Origin: a virus
DNA: 64,000 nt
Reading direction: 5' to 3' (one strand)
Virus record (IMG/VR): IMGVR_UViG_3300032236_000601
Location: 1 to 64,000 of that record
A model generated the notes under the pieces. That model made no database searches. It worked only from the letters and a program-made list of their open reading frames with translations, and was not told the DNA's origin. The translations under genes and the position numbers were made by a program. Of this stretch, positions 20,387 to 29,282 are shown in pieces. Positions within the stretch are counted from its first letter, which is position 1, and each line of letters opens with the position of its first letter.

Positions 20387-20663
20387 ATTCTATTATCCCC
20401 TTAAGTTCTTTTAATGCTTTATCTACCTGCTTAGTATCTATCTTACATACCCAGCAGTATCCAGATGGATTATAGATACTGATGAGAGTTCCACAGCCTC
20501 CAGAGCATCGTCTTTCTTTCTTGCTTAATTTTTGCCTACGCTTTATTTGATATCTTTCATTAACCTTTTCTTTTGTCGCAAGTTCTCTACACTCTTTAGA
20601 GCAATAAATTTGATAACTTACGTTTGGCTGGAATTCATTAGAACACCAGTCGCAGATCTTCAT
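20367..20663 (-). CDS. Double zinc-finger protein, 98 aa
   Basis: Two Cys modules: the first C-D-W-C plus YCSKECRE near the N-terminus, the second C-S-G-G-C-G plus C-W-V-C after residue 50. A basic segment between them (RYQIKRRQKLSKKERR) could touch DNA. It is translationally coupled to the nuclease upstream (ATGA). Probably an accessory DNA-binding factor. Confidence 0.65.
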   Translation of the reverse strand: MKICDWCSNEFQPNVSYQIYCSKECRELATKEKVNERYQIKRRQKLSKKERRCSGGCGTLISIYNPSGYCWVCKIDTKQVDKALKELKGIIEYERFEN

Positions 20664-21427
20664 GCAAGATACTCCAATGGCTCAATTTTCTTTTTACCCT
20701 TTTCTGCTGATAGGCAAGATGCTGCTACTGGACAGCCCTTACAAACCTTTGAATTAGATCGGTATGGCTTCTGTGGAATTTCTCCTGACTTCCATTGAGA
20801 ATATACCTCACGCATCCACTGGAAGGCATATTCTGCCCACTCAATGATCTCTGGCGTTGGCTCTACAGTAATAGCGTGTAATTCATGTGAGTTCTTATTT
20901 TCGTAAAGAAGAATTCCTAACTTCTTTCCTAAAACCTTCATATAAATAGCCAACTGCATTAAGTGATATGATGGTGGCTTTGCGTGCTTACGATAAGCAA
21001 ACGCCTCTTCACGCATTGTCTTAATTTCCACAACAGGCTGCTCTTCTTCCCATTGAACGATAGCATCTGCAAAACCAAAAATGGGTGGATCTTGTGCAAT
21101 AATACGCTTTTCTTTTTCTACCATTATTCCAGCATCCTCAATTGCCTTTTGAATACGCTCATGGCTTAGTGTTCCACTGCTCATATTTGCAACTGCATAA
21201 GCATCGTTATCACTGGTAAACTCAGTTCCACTAAAAGCAAGGAACCAATAGCGTGGACAAGAACCATTTCCATAAACTAAAGTTGATGGGCTAAATGTCT
21301 TCTTCTGTTTAAACTCTGTGCCCTGATCAATAAGATAACCAGACTCAATCTTTTCAATAAACTTTTTGGTATTTATTGGTCCTGCTGGCTGCTTATCTAA
21401 AACTGCCTTCATAAAATTCTTTGCCAT
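20660..21427 (-). CDS. Cas4/RecB-like PD-(D/E)XK nuclease with Fe-S cluster residues, 255 aa
   Basis: GFADAIVQWEEEQPVVEIKT contains the PD-(D/E)XK core (D121, E134, K136), with HLMQLAIYM (Q158) as motif QxxxY-like. C57 together with C229, C232 and C238 (CKGCPVAASC) matches the four-Cys iron-sulphur clamp of Cas4/AddB-type exonucleases. Phages use such enzymes for recombination and end processing. No CRISPR array is present, so an adaptation role has no support here. Confidence 0.82.
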   Translation of the reverse strand: MAKNFMKAVLDKQPAGPINTKKFIEKIESGYLIDQGTEFKQKKTFSPSTLVYGNGSCPRYWFLAFSGTEFTSDNDAYAVANMSSGTLSHERIQKAIEDAGIMVEKEKRIIAQDPPIFGFADAIVQWEEEQPVVEIKTMREEAFAYRKHAKPPSYHLMQLAIYMKVLGKKLGILLYENKNSHELHAITVEPTPEIIEWAEYAFQWMREVYSQWKSGEIPQKPYRSNSKVCKGCPVAASCLSAEKGKKKIEPLEYLA

Positions 21428-21428
21428 T

Positions 21429-21941
21429 TTATCCCTTTGTTAGATTATTTCTATAAAAATAAATTCTGTTTAGCCAATCATTCCATTCATCAAGGCTCAT
21501 ATCGTTTTTTGCATAGTTGCACCTCTTGCAGCATGGCACACTATTTTCTATGGTATATCCATCATTATTATCTATTCTATCTATCCCCACTAAACCATTA
21601 AATCCGCACCAATGGCATGAACGAGATACAATTTCTAAAAACTCAACTCTAGTTAGAGTAAAACTATAACCCTTTTTCCTTGCTCTGTGCCGACAGTTAG
21701 TGAATAATCTATTAGCAACTTTATCCTCTTTAGTTTCATATCTCCAAATTTTACCATCACATCCAGCACACTTTCTACGTAGACCGCTTTGCCTTTTCAC
21801 CCATTTTTCAGTTTTACATATATTACAATACAGAAGAAATCTATAATCAGTTTCTGATTCCCGATTAATTTTTAAAATTTGTCTGCCATCGGAAATAGTG
21901 TCTCCAACATTATACTTTGACTTTCTGCCAACATATTTCAC
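21429..21941 (-). CDS. HNH endonuclease (homing-type), 170 aa
   Basis: The N-terminal part has two zinc knuckles (YCNICKTEKW and KCAGCDGK). The C-terminal HNH core is CHWCGFNGLVGIDRIDNNDG then NSVPCCKRCNYAKND. It sits between replication genes with its own leaderless GTG start, as expected for a mobile free-standing nuclease. If removed, its neighbours would form an unbroken operon. Confidence 0.85.
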   Translation of the reverse strand: MKYVGRKSKYNVGDTISDGRQILKINRESETDYRFLLYCNICKTEKWVKRQSGLRRKCAGCDGKIWRYETKEDKVANRLFTNCRHRARKKGYSFTLTRVEFLEIVSRSCHWCGFNGLVGIDRIDNNDGYTIENSVPCCKRCNYAKNDMSLDEWNDWLNRIYFYRNNLTKG

Positions 21942-21945
21942 ATAT

Positions 21946-22239
21946 CTATTTTACCACATACTTTAAGGTCTGACAAAATTGTTGCAAAGATTCAGCAGCG
22001 GTATAGTATAAATTCTTTTTTGCTCTATCACTTTTGTCTACGTTGGACAACCAAGTCGCTCGCAAACTAAGTTTCATCTGTATTGCCTGCAACCTAACTA
22101 GTTCTGGCACGGCAACCTGAATTGGTATGTCTGGCTTAAACATTACCTTTGCAATAAATTCTAATGCCGTAGTCAGTTCTGGATCGTCCATATATTCTGC
22201 AATCTCGTACAGATCATTTACCTGCTCAAGAGTTGTCAT
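21946..22239 (-). CDS. Helical hypothetical protein, 97 aa
   Basis: Entirely helical by eye (LYEIAEYMDDPELTTALEFI, then LVRLQAIQMKLSLRATWLS). Actinophage proteins of this size with the pattern of a final tyrosine-rich helix occur in replication operons, but without known role. It overlaps the nuclease gene upstream by 14 nt. Confidence 0.6.
   Translation of the reverse strand: MTTLEQVNDLYEIAEYMDDPELTTALEFIAKVMFKPDIPIQVAVPELVRLQAIQMKLSLRATWLSNVDKSDRAKKNLYYTAAESLQQFCQTLKYVVK
21948..21953 (-). promoter_or_regulatory. Extended -10 promoter for the HNH gene (leaderless GTG)
   Basis: TG-G-TAAAAT, six bases, GTG at 21941 on the minus strand, inside the last codons of the upstream gene. Confidence 0.5.
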
Positions 22240-22564
22240 TATTCTTTACTCTTTCTAGTAGATATTCTTCAATAGACCATTCTACCACGCACAGGCGAAT
22301 TGTGCGATCTCCATCACGCAAAACTAATTGCAACATTGGAGACTTTGATCTATCTACTTTCATAGTATCTGTACAAATCTTTGCCCAGGTATCTACTGAT
22401 ATGGTAAATGACTTATTATATTCTTTTACATCTACCACAAACTCATCAAGGCTGCCGTCGCCCTTAACCATGCCACGACCAGAGTTCTTGTGTACCTTGG
22501 CCCCCATGCGCTTTAATTCTGATGCCTCAGTCTTATTCGTTGCCAACCTAGTATCCCCTGCCAT
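22226..22564 (-). CDS. Putative Holliday-junction resolvase/PD-(D/E)XK-like protein, 112 aa
   Basis: SGRGMVKGDGSLDEFVVDVK followed by EYNKSFTISVDTWAKI resembles the core of small Hjc-like nucleases, where G-D...(V/E)-x-K carries the metal site. The acidic/lysine residues would be D36, D40 and D45-x-K47. The assignment is by pattern only. It lies between RecA and the second nuclease group, which fits recombination. Confidence 0.5.
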   Translation of the reverse strand: MAGDTRLATNKTEASELKRMGAKVHKNSGRGMVKGDGSLDEFVVDVKEYNKSFTISVDTWAKICTDTMKVDRSKSPMLQLVLRDGDRTIRLCVVEWSIEEYLLERVKNNDNS

Positions 22565-22715
22565 ATAGGTTTACTTTAGAAATAAACTTACACTCACACA
22601 TCCAAGTAAAGTCATAGGTATCTTTCCAGAACCTCGCTTTTGTTACATTGCTTCTGCATTTTTGACAAGAAAAAGTTCCATCGTATACAGAGAACTTAAT
22701 TTTTGGCTTAGCCAT
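22548..22715 (-). CDS. Zinc-ribbon protein, 55 aa
   Basis: MAKPKIKFSVYDGTFSCQKC, then a MCECKF pair about 24 residues later, gives a C-x2-C / C-x-C metal site. ATG 22715 overlaps the recA stop by 8 nt and the end overlaps the next gene by 17 nt, so the frame fills an otherwise empty 143-base gap in a coupled operon. Role unknown. Confidence 0.65.
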   Translation of the reverse strand: MAKPKIKFSVYDGTFSCQKCRSNVTKARFWKDTYDFTWMCECKFISKVNLYGRGY

Positions 22716-23718
22716 TTGACACCTTCTTAATTAGTGATTCTTGAATATCAAGGTTTTCCTTAACTCCAAGGATTAATTTTTCTCTTCCTTGGTAACGTTC
22801 TCCTTCAACTGTATACCATGCACCGCCTCGTTCAATAAACCCCATGATTTCGGATGTATCAACCAAGTCTGCGATACTGTCCACACCAACTTCATTCCCT
22901 CTGAAGTAAAAGTCATACTCTCCAGTTTGAAATGCAGGGCTGGTTTTTGAGAACTGTACGTCCCATCGAACCTTTCGACCAACCTTTTCTTCAATGACCT
23001 TATCACCGACATAAATCTTCCCCTTAATTGCCTGATTATCTGATTCAGATGAGAATAGTTTAATGATGGTAGAAGAGTAGAACTTTACCGCCATGCCCCC
23101 TGTAGGTTGTTGCTGCGTGTACATCTGACCAATATTGTTACGAGCCTGAGAAATAAGAATTAGCAAAGTAGGCTTAACCTGATTATTTGCATAGTTAAGC
23201 ATCTTTACTGCGTTAGTCATATCTCTGGCTTCTGCACCTATTTGCTTAGTATTTTCTAATTGTTTTAGTTCTGTTGAATCCTTTTCAAAATAAATTGCTG
23301 GTAACAATGCTGAAATGCTATCCACAATAATAAGATCAACACCAGCCTTCATTAGATCAGTACCAACATCTACCATATCGTTCATTGTGCGTGCCGTTGA
23401 AACAATAAGATTTTCTACGTCTACGCCCAACTGTGCAGCCCATTCGGGGGAGAATGTCATTTCTGCGTCGATCCATGCACATACCTTGCCCTCCTTTTGA
23501 GCGTCAGCAATTAATTGTAAACAAAATGAAGACTTTCCAGAGGACTTATTTCCCCATACCAGTACCTGGCGACCATAGGGAAATCCTCCATTCAACGCTC
23601 TATTTAAACCAAAACTTGGTGTCTTAGCAAACTCTGTCTGAGCCATTTCAGACCCAAGAGAAATCTTCTTGCGTAATTTTGGGTTTAGTTGAGCAAGAAT
23701 ATCATCAATATTGGTCAC
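22708..23718 (-). CDS. recA: RecA-family recombinase, 336 aa
   Basis: The ATPase core is complete: Walker A GNKSSGKS (56-63), Walker B DLIIVDSISALLP (128-140, D133) and a glutamine-rich L2-like loop MYTQQQPTGGMAVKF after LILISQARNN. The length is close to cellular RecA but the C-terminal domain is shortened. It would promote strand exchange for recombination-dependent replication and repair. It is coupled by ATGA to mazG. Confidence 0.92.
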   Translation of the reverse strand: MTNIDDILAQLNPKLRKKISLGSEMAQTEFAKTPSFGLNRALNGGFPYGRQVLVWGNKSSGKSSFCLQLIADAQKEGKVCAWIDAEMTFSPEWAAQLGVDVENLIVSTARTMNDMVDVGTDLMKAGVDLIIVDSISALLPAIYFEKDSTELKQLENTKQIGAEARDMTNAVKMLNYANNQVKPTLLILISQARNNIGQMYTQQQPTGGMAVKFYSSTIIKLFSSESDNQAIKGKIYVGDKVIEEKVGRKVRWDVQFSKTSPAFQTGEYDFYFRGNEVGVDSIADLVDTSEIMGFIERGGAWYTVEGERYQGREKLILGVKENLDIQESLIKKVSNG

Positions 23719-24068
23719 GCTAATACCCCATGCAGTCTTGCTCGTGATTCATTAACCTTAGCCTTTGCTTCAAATGTATCATGCAAAGATGGAATCTCAT
23801 ATCCTTGAGTAATTGCGCGATCATCACGCATACCCCAATATAGATCAAGAACTCTGATGATAATGTCTGCCATTTCTTCTACGATCTTTTGACCGCCCTG
23901 CTCTTTTCTGATAGCCTCAAGCACCTCTGTTGCTTCTGAATGAATCATTGCAATTTGCTTAAGATAGAAGATAATGTGAGTATCTTCATTGTTTGGTTCC
24001 CAGAATCCCTTTTCTACAGCAGTATCGTGAAGATCCTTTGCTGTTGAATCTAAATTGATTGTTTTCAT
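23715..24068 (-). CDS. mazG: MazG-like NTP pyrophosphohydrolase, 117 aa
   Basis: MIHSEATEVLEAIRK (E45, E48) and KIVEEMADIIIRVLD (E65, D68) form the E-x-x-E ... E-x-x-D magnesium site of all-alpha NTP pyrophosphatases. Phage versions may clean nucleotide pools or lower (p)ppGpp-like alarm signals. It is coupled at both ends to dnaE and recA. Confidence 0.85.
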   Translation of the reverse strand: MKTINLDSTAKDLHDTAVEKGFWEPNNEDTHIIFYLKQIAMIHSEATEVLEAIRKEQGGQKIVEEMADIIIRVLDLYWGMRDDRAITQGYEIPSLHDTFEAKAKVNESRARLHGVLA

Positions 24069-27000
24069 GCTACTACCTCCTGAAATACTAAGTCCTCATC
24101 TTTTGAGAGACTATAATTAATCTTATATGCGTTACCCTCTTCTATTCGGGTATAGGCCATTGCAAAAGCCGATGGGAACACAATCATGCTCATTAATTCC
24201 CTTCCACTATCAGCAACAACTAGGCTTGCCATTCGCTTTCCAGCCTTAGTGATGCGAGGCTTAAAGGATAGCACGTAATACTCATCTTGTCCATATGGAA
24301 GTTGCTTGTAGTTCAAGAACCGTACCAATGGGCTGTGGCTTTCTCGTATCTCTTCAACAGGAACCGCTTCCACAATCCTGTTAGATCCAACAAGAATAAT
24401 ATAAGTGCGACCCGCTTCGATGGATGTTTCCTCTTCATCAAATACTCCAATTGATCCTGTGCCGTCTAGGATTTCTACACGGCTCCATCCCTTTCCTCGC
24501 TTAATTCCACGGACTACTCCCATGAGAATGAGAGCCTTCTTTTCATCAAAATCATCTACAGAACTAATGTATGCATGATAATGCTGTGGAACCTGAATAT
24601 TAAATTCTGGAAGATTCAAATACTCATACATATTTTCCTTGATCTTTTCATCATTTCGAGGATTATCTGGAAATGTAAGGGCACCTACAGCATTAAGGGA
24701 AGATAGGGCACGACTATTTACACCATTACCTTTAGTAAAGGTAAATTCTTCTACTTCTTTGTAAGACTTAAATGGTCTTCCCTCAATATAACGAGAAGCG
24801 ATCTTATCAGAAATAAACTTGATACTAGAAAGACCGAATCTAATACCCTTTCCCTCAATCTTAAAGTCTATATCGGAGTCATTGATGTGTGGTAAGCGCA
24901 TTGGAATACCAATACGCTTTGCTTCAATCAGATACTCTGTACGACCATCCTTATCTTTTTCATTCTTAAGCAATGCAAAGATAAACTCTAGTGGATAATA
25001 ATACTTTAGCCACGCCGTCCAAAACGAGACAGTTGAATAAGCGACCGCATGAGACTTATTGAATGAGTACCCTGCGTGCGCCTCAAAGTCAGACCACATT
25101 TTTTCAGCAGCCGCCCCACCAAGTGGCCCAGTCGCATTCCTAATAAATAACTCCTTGAATTGATCAAACTCTTTGGCATCCTTTTTCTTTCCAATAATCT
25201 TACGAACCTTGTTTGCTTCACCCATAGTCATACCGCCTAGACGTTGACAGGCAAGCATAACCTGCTCTTGATAAAGGATACACCCATACGTATCTTCAGT
25301 GAACTCTTTTAGAATATTATTTGTATAAACAATACCGCTCTTACCTTGTTTACGAGCAATATACTCCTTACCAATAGTATTCATGGCACCTGGACGCACG
25401 AGAGCGTTAGATGCCACCAGTTCATCAAACTTATGCACGCCCATCTTCACAAGAAGATTAGTGTATGGAGTTGCTTCACATTGGAATACGCCCTTAGTGT
25501 GTCCATCAGAAAGCATGTTGTAAATGTTAGAGTCTTCTAAATCTATTTTGCTTAAGTCTGGACGCTTACCTGTACGATCCTCAATAATATTTAGAGTATC
25601 GTTAATCACAGTAAGAGTCTTAAGCCCCAGTGCATCAATCTTAATTAGACCAATATCTGCTGCTTCCTCCATGTCTACCGCAACAACAGGAAGCCTAACA
25701 TCACTTCCAGTAACATTTCTAGTTTCCATTGGAGCAACCCTAGAGATTGGTAATTTAGATGTAACTACGCCAGCAGCATGAACACCTGTTCCACGAATGC
25801 GGCCCCGCAACTTATCTCCGTACTTTTCTACCTCTGGATACTTGTCACGAAACCACTGTGTGTTTTTAGAAGTTATATATTCCTCCCAAGTATCCACTGT
25901 CTTAAGAGCACGATTAACGTCAGCGAGTGGAACGTTGAAACAACGAGCAACATCTCTAACGACTCCTTTATCCCTGAACTGTAAGAACGTTGCAATTGAT
26001 GCAACATGCTTATACTGTCTCTCTAAATACTCTTTGACTTCCTCACGACGGCTATCTTGAATATCAGAATCTACGTCTGGAAAGTCATCACGATCAATAT
26101 CAATGAATCGGAAGAACAGGAGGCCATACTTAATTGGATCAATATCTGTAATTCCAAGAAGATAGCAAACCAAAGATCCTGCTGAGGAGCCACGACCTGG
26201 GCCAACCATAATGTCATTCTTCTTTGCCCAGTTAAGCATATTCTGAACAACAATAAAGTAAGAGGCAAACTTCTTATCCTTAATGATAGAAAGTTCTTCT
26301 TCAAGTCGATCAACATATTCCTGATTAGTATGCAGATTCTTTTCCTTTAGAGAAGAAATTGCATACTTTCGAATAGTTGCATCAGGATCTTTATGTTCAA
26401 CTGGAAGTAGATTTAAGTTGCGTTGAATCGTATATTCCTCAACCTTGTCAGCAATCTCCATAGTGTTGATAAACATATCTTCACGAGAATCTTCACCCAT
26501 AGCCTCATGCATCTCTTCACCAGAGAGCAGATGAATATCAAACTTATTAAAACTCATCATACGATCTGCGCCATATAAATAATCAAGTCTCTTTAAAGGA
26601 TCATCAATCTTACGAGATTTTTCATAGGTCACATCTTTCTCAAACTTAGCATGAGTATTATTGATAAGCATGATTTCCTGAATAACCTTCTGGTCTACCG
26701 TTGCGTGATGACAATCAGGGGTTACGATGATCTTGTGACCTGCTGCATCAGCAAGTTCAATAAGGGCACGATTCATTCCATCAGAATTATGAGGCATTAC
26801 CTCAACATAGAAATCTTCCCCGAAACGATCTCCAAACCACTTAAGATGAGCCTTTGCAACGGCAAAGTCATCAACCTCAATAGCCTTATTAATGAGGCCA
26901 GACATACATGCCGACGAAACAATAAGACCCTCACGGTACTTTTCAAGCACCTCAAAGTCAATACGGGGCTTTCTATAAAACCCCTCAGTCCATGAAATCT

Positions 27001-27334
27001 CATTTAACCTTCCAAGATTTTCCAAACCCTTATCATTCTTTGCAAGAATAACAATGTGGTTATACACCAGATCAAGTGGCGTTGTGCGCTCAGACTTATC
27101 ACGACGGTCAAAACGATCTGCTGTAATATATCCCTCTACCCCCAAAATGGGCTTGATCCCGCCAGCACGTGCGGCACGGACCATTGGTCGATGACCAGAA
27201 AGCGTTCCATGATCTGTAATTGCAATTGCTGACATGCCATTTTCCTTGGCACGATCTACATACTCTTCTGGAGTTGCAACCCCGTCCATTTGACTATAGT
27301 GAGTATGAACGTGTAGAGGTACATAATTCTTCAT
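24065..27334 (-). CDS. dnaE: DNA polymerase III alpha subunit (DnaE type), 1089 aa
   Basis: A C-family replicase. The PHP domain is at the N-terminus (HVHTHYS at 8-14, ITDHG at 39-43). The palm has GPGRGSSAGSL (378-388) and the catalytic FPDVDSDI (418-425). Helix-hairpin-helix and an OB-type domain (RGKGWSRVEILDGTGSIGVF) lie near the end. The PHP metal residues look intact, so it may proofread. No clamp or clamp loader is seen in the window, so it may use the host clamp. It has a consensus promoter and a 30-nt leader. Confidence 0.95.
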   Translation of the reverse strand: MKNYVPLHVHTHYSQMDGVATPEEYVDRAKENGMSAIAITDHGTLSGHRPMVRAARAGGIKPILGVEGYITADRFDRRDKSERTTPLDLVYNHIVILAKNDKGLENLGRLNEISWTEGFYRKPRIDFEVLEKYREGLIVSSACMSGLINKAIEVDDFAVAKAHLKWFGDRFGEDFYVEVMPHNSDGMNRALIELADAAGHKIIVTPDCHHATVDQKVIQEIMLINNTHAKFEKDVTYEKSRKIDDPLKRLDYLYGADRMMSFNKFDIHLLSGEEMHEAMGEDSREDMFINTMEIADKVEEYTIQRNLNLLPVEHKDPDATIRKYAISSLKEKNLHTNQEYVDRLEEELSIIKDKKFASYFIVVQNMLNWAKKNDIMVGPGRGSSAGSLVCYLLGITDIDPIKYGLLFFRFIDIDRDDFPDVDSDIQDSRREEVKEYLERQYKHVASIATFLQFRDKGVVRDVARCFNVPLADVNRALKTVDTWEEYITSKNTQWFRDKYPEVEKYGDKLRGRIRGTGVHAAGVVTSKLPISRVAPMETRNVTGSDVRLPVVAVDMEEAADIGLIKIDALGLKTLTVINDTLNIIEDRTGKRPDLSKIDLEDSNIYNMLSDGHTKGVFQCEATPYTNLLVKMGVHKFDELVASNALVRPGAMNTIGKEYIARKQGKSGIVYTNNILKEFTEDTYGCILYQEQVMLACQRLGGMTMGEANKVRKIIGKKKDAKEFDQFKELFIRNATGPLGGAAAEKMWSDFEAHAGYSFNKSHAVAYSTVSFWTAWLKYYYPLEFIFALLKNEKDKDGRTEYLIEAKRIGIPMRLPHINDSDIDFKIEGKGIRFGLSSIKFISDKIASRYIEGRPFKSYKEVEEFTFTKGNGVNSRALSSLNAVGALTFPDNPRNDEKIKENMYEYLNLPEFNIQVPQHYHAYISSVDDFDEKKALILMGVVRGIKRGKGWSRVEILDGTGSIGVFDEEETSIEAGRTYIILVGSNRIVEAVPVEEIRESHSPLVRFLNYKQLPYGQDEYYVLSFKPRITKAGKRMASLVVADSGRELMSMIVFPSAFAMAYTRIEEGNAYKINYSLSKDEDLVFQEVVA

Positions 27335-27356
27335 TAATTTCCTTAAATTGGTGTAA

Positions 27357-27399
27357 GGGGCGATAGATATATTCTACCGCCCCAAACAACATGTGTCAA
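27357..27399 (-). promoter_or_regulatory. Consensus promoter for dnaE wrapped by an inverted repeat
   Basis: Minus strand TTGACA (27399-27394), 17 bases, TAGAAT (27376-27371), +1 near 27364. GGGGCG/CGCCCC arms (27357-27362 with 27378-27383) place the -10 in a hairpin loop, as at 9318-9359. Confidence 0.8.
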
Positions 27400-28059
27400 T
27401 TACCAGTCTAGATTCTTGGTGTCACTAGATCCTGGAGAATCAAAGCCAAGATAGAATGACTCTTGCTCTGCATATGTTACTTCACGAACAACCTTTTCAA
27501 GATTGAATGGCTCTACGCCCTTCCAATCAAACTTATCCTTATCTGGATCTCCTGGAAGCAGGATGTAGGTTGTATCAGTTCCACTGCCCTGGCGCTTCAT
27601 ACGCCATACACGATTGCTGATTGAACCAGTCTCAATTGCATATTCCTTTAGAGTATTGAATGCAGACTGCTTTCCAACACCCTGTGACCAAACTGCTACA
27701 TATGGATCTTCTAGACCATCATCTACAAGAAGGTTGGTGTAGAAACGATAGCGAGCACGCCATCCACTCTTTGGCTCCTTGCGAGCCATCTCACAGCCAA
27801 AGCATCGACCCTCTGCCTCAATAGTGCAGACTGCCTTACGCTTATAATCCTTTGGATTTGTGTGCTCAGACACAACAATTGCGAGATCACGTGCTGAATC
27901 ATAATTTGGAGAATCCTCATCTAGTTCATTAACAAAACGAACCTTGGCACTCTGTCCATCCTCTAACTTAAGCCAGCGAACCTTTGACCCGCCCTCAGAT
28001 GATACTGATGGACGATCTAGAGCCTTCTCCATCTCCTTTAAACCCTTCATAATTCCCAT
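27400..28059 (-). CDS. Phage single-stranded DNA-binding protein (gp32-like), 219 aa
   Basis: An OB-fold type protein: VRWLKLEDGQSAKVRFVNEL, a zinc-like CTIEAEGRCFGCE segment with three Cys, RARYRFYTNLLV and the acidic C-terminal tail (DSPGSSDTKNLDW). The layout matches phage gp32-like SSBs, whose acidic tails recruit other replication proteins. It lies between primase and polymerase. Two close starts (28059 and 28050) are possible; GGAG sits upstream. Confidence 0.78.
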   Translation of the reverse strand: MGIMKGLKEMEKALDRPSVSSEGGSKVRWLKLEDGQSAKVRFVNELDEDSPNYDSARDLAIVVSEHTNPKDYKRKAVCTIEAEGRCFGCEMARKEPKSGWRARYRFYTNLLVDDGLEDPYVAVWSQGVGKQSAFNTLKEYAIETGSISNRVWRMKRQGSGTDTTYILLPGDPDKDKFDWKGVEPFNLEKVVREVTYAEQESFYLGFDSPGSSDTKNLDW

Positions 28060-28072
28060 AATAATACGCTCC

Positions 28073-29017
28073 TTAATACATTGATAATAGTGGGTCTTGC
28101 ATTTTTTCTGTTAATTTAAAGATATCGTCGTCTGTCATGTCTCCAATATCCTTAAATCTTTGTGGCAGACCAATGACTGTTGCCCGATGTTTCATTCGGT
28201 TTACTATTTTTTCTGTCATTGTCTTTCCTGCATCATCGTTATCTGGAATAACTATAACGTTATTAAATGATTTTGTCAAGAGGTCTAGTTGAACCTTTGA
28301 GATATATACCCCAAGAGTTGCAATTGCTGGAACGCCACATTGATCTAATCGAATAGCATCAAATGACGACTCCACAACATAAACAGAATCAAACCTTTTT
28401 ACACGATGAAGATTAAATAATACCTTTGACTTAGGTAGTCCAGGTGTATGAATGAAATTCTTTCCCTCAACACTGCGCCCAATAAAGCCCACATACATTT
28501 TACCGTCAGGGCTTTGAACTGGAATAGTAACCATGTCACGATTTTCGCTATATCCCAAAGAAAATTTATTTATAGAGTCAGGATTTAGCCTACGACCCTC
28601 AAAATACCTTATGGCTCTTGGACTATTAATTGCTTGACCGTTTAGTCTCTTTATAAGAAGTTCATCAAATGGTGAATAGTCAACTTTTTCCTCAAGCATC
28701 TTATCTAGACTGTCAACTATATTTGACTCTACCTTTGCGGAATCAATGAATCTGCTTGCTTCAAAGTAGGTTTTTTGAGTTAAATGCATTACAAGTTCAA
28801 TTAATGATCGGGACTCATGACAGGAAAAACAAAAGAAAGTCCCCTTATCTTTACTGACTTCACCAGCGGGTGTACGATAATTATTGTGATAAGGACAGAA
28901 AATCAAATAGTCTGAATCTACTTCTGATTCAATGGTGATTCCAGACCCTGATATGACTCTCCTGACCTGCTCTGAGGAGTATATATCGGCCTGTTCTTGT
29001 CTAAACCGTCTATACAT
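28073..29017 (-). CDS. dnaG: DnaG-type primase, 314 aa
   Basis: An N-terminal CHC2-like zinc site is given by FCPYHNN (C41, H44) and FFCFSCHES (C63, C66). A TOPRIM core follows: VYVVESSFDAIRL (E216) and VIVIPDNDDAGK (D259-D262). It is shorter than cellular DnaG and lacks the C-terminal helicase-binding domain, as usual for phage primases. The first ~100 bases overlap the upstream gene, and the zinc domain begins too early for a shorter start. Confidence 0.88.
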   Translation of the reverse strand: MYRRFRQEQADIYSSEQVRRVISGSGITIESEVDSDYLIFCPYHNNYRTPAGEVSKDKGTFFCFSCHESRSLIELVMHLTQKTYFEASRFIDSAKVESNIVDSLDKMLEEKVDYSPFDELLIKRLNGQAINSPRAIRYFEGRRLNPDSINKFSLGYSENRDMVTIPVQSPDGKMYVGFIGRSVEGKNFIHTPGLPKSKVLFNLHRVKRFDSVYVVESSFDAIRLDQCGVPAIATLGVYISKVQLDLLTKSFNNVIVIPDNDDAGKTMTEKIVNRMKHRATVIGLPQRFKDIGDMTDDDIFKLTEKMQDPLLSMY

Positions 29018-29253
29018 GCGGCTGCCTTCTTTCCTAAATACGATCCATATACGCTTAATGTAAATTCATAATAATTACCTGTAAATGATAGCGACCAGTC
29101 GGGGTCTATGTCAAGACGTTGAACATAACCTTCTGAACGCATAGAATCTCTTAGTAGTCTGATATATTCTTCTTTCATGCGTGGAATAAAAATATCATCA
29201 GTAATTTGACCTTCTAGATGAAATCTTTTTATTCTTTTATGCATGAATATCAT
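28918..29253 (-). CDS. Hypothetical protein overlapping primase, 111 aa
   Basis: Begins MIFMHKRIKRFHLEG and contains LDIDPDWSLSFTGNYYEFTL with a beta-rich centre. It has its own leaderless promoter and shares its last 100 bases with the primase in another frame. It may be a replication accessory factor. Family not recognised. Confidence 0.65.
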   Translation of the reverse strand: MIFMHKRIKRFHLEGQITDDIFIPRMKEEYIRLLRDSMRSEGYVQRLDIDPDWSLSFTGNYYEFTLSVYGSYLGKKAAACIDGLDKNRPIYTPQSRSGESYQGLESPLNQK

Positions 29254-29259
29254 GCAGTA

Positions 29260-29265
29260 ATTATA
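29260..29265 (-). promoter_or_regulatory. Extended -10 promoter (leaderless) ahead of the primase unit
   Basis: TG-A-TATAAT, six bases, ATG at 29253 on the minus strand. Confidence 0.65.
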
Positions 29266-29282
29266 TCAGTTAGTTTTAATTA

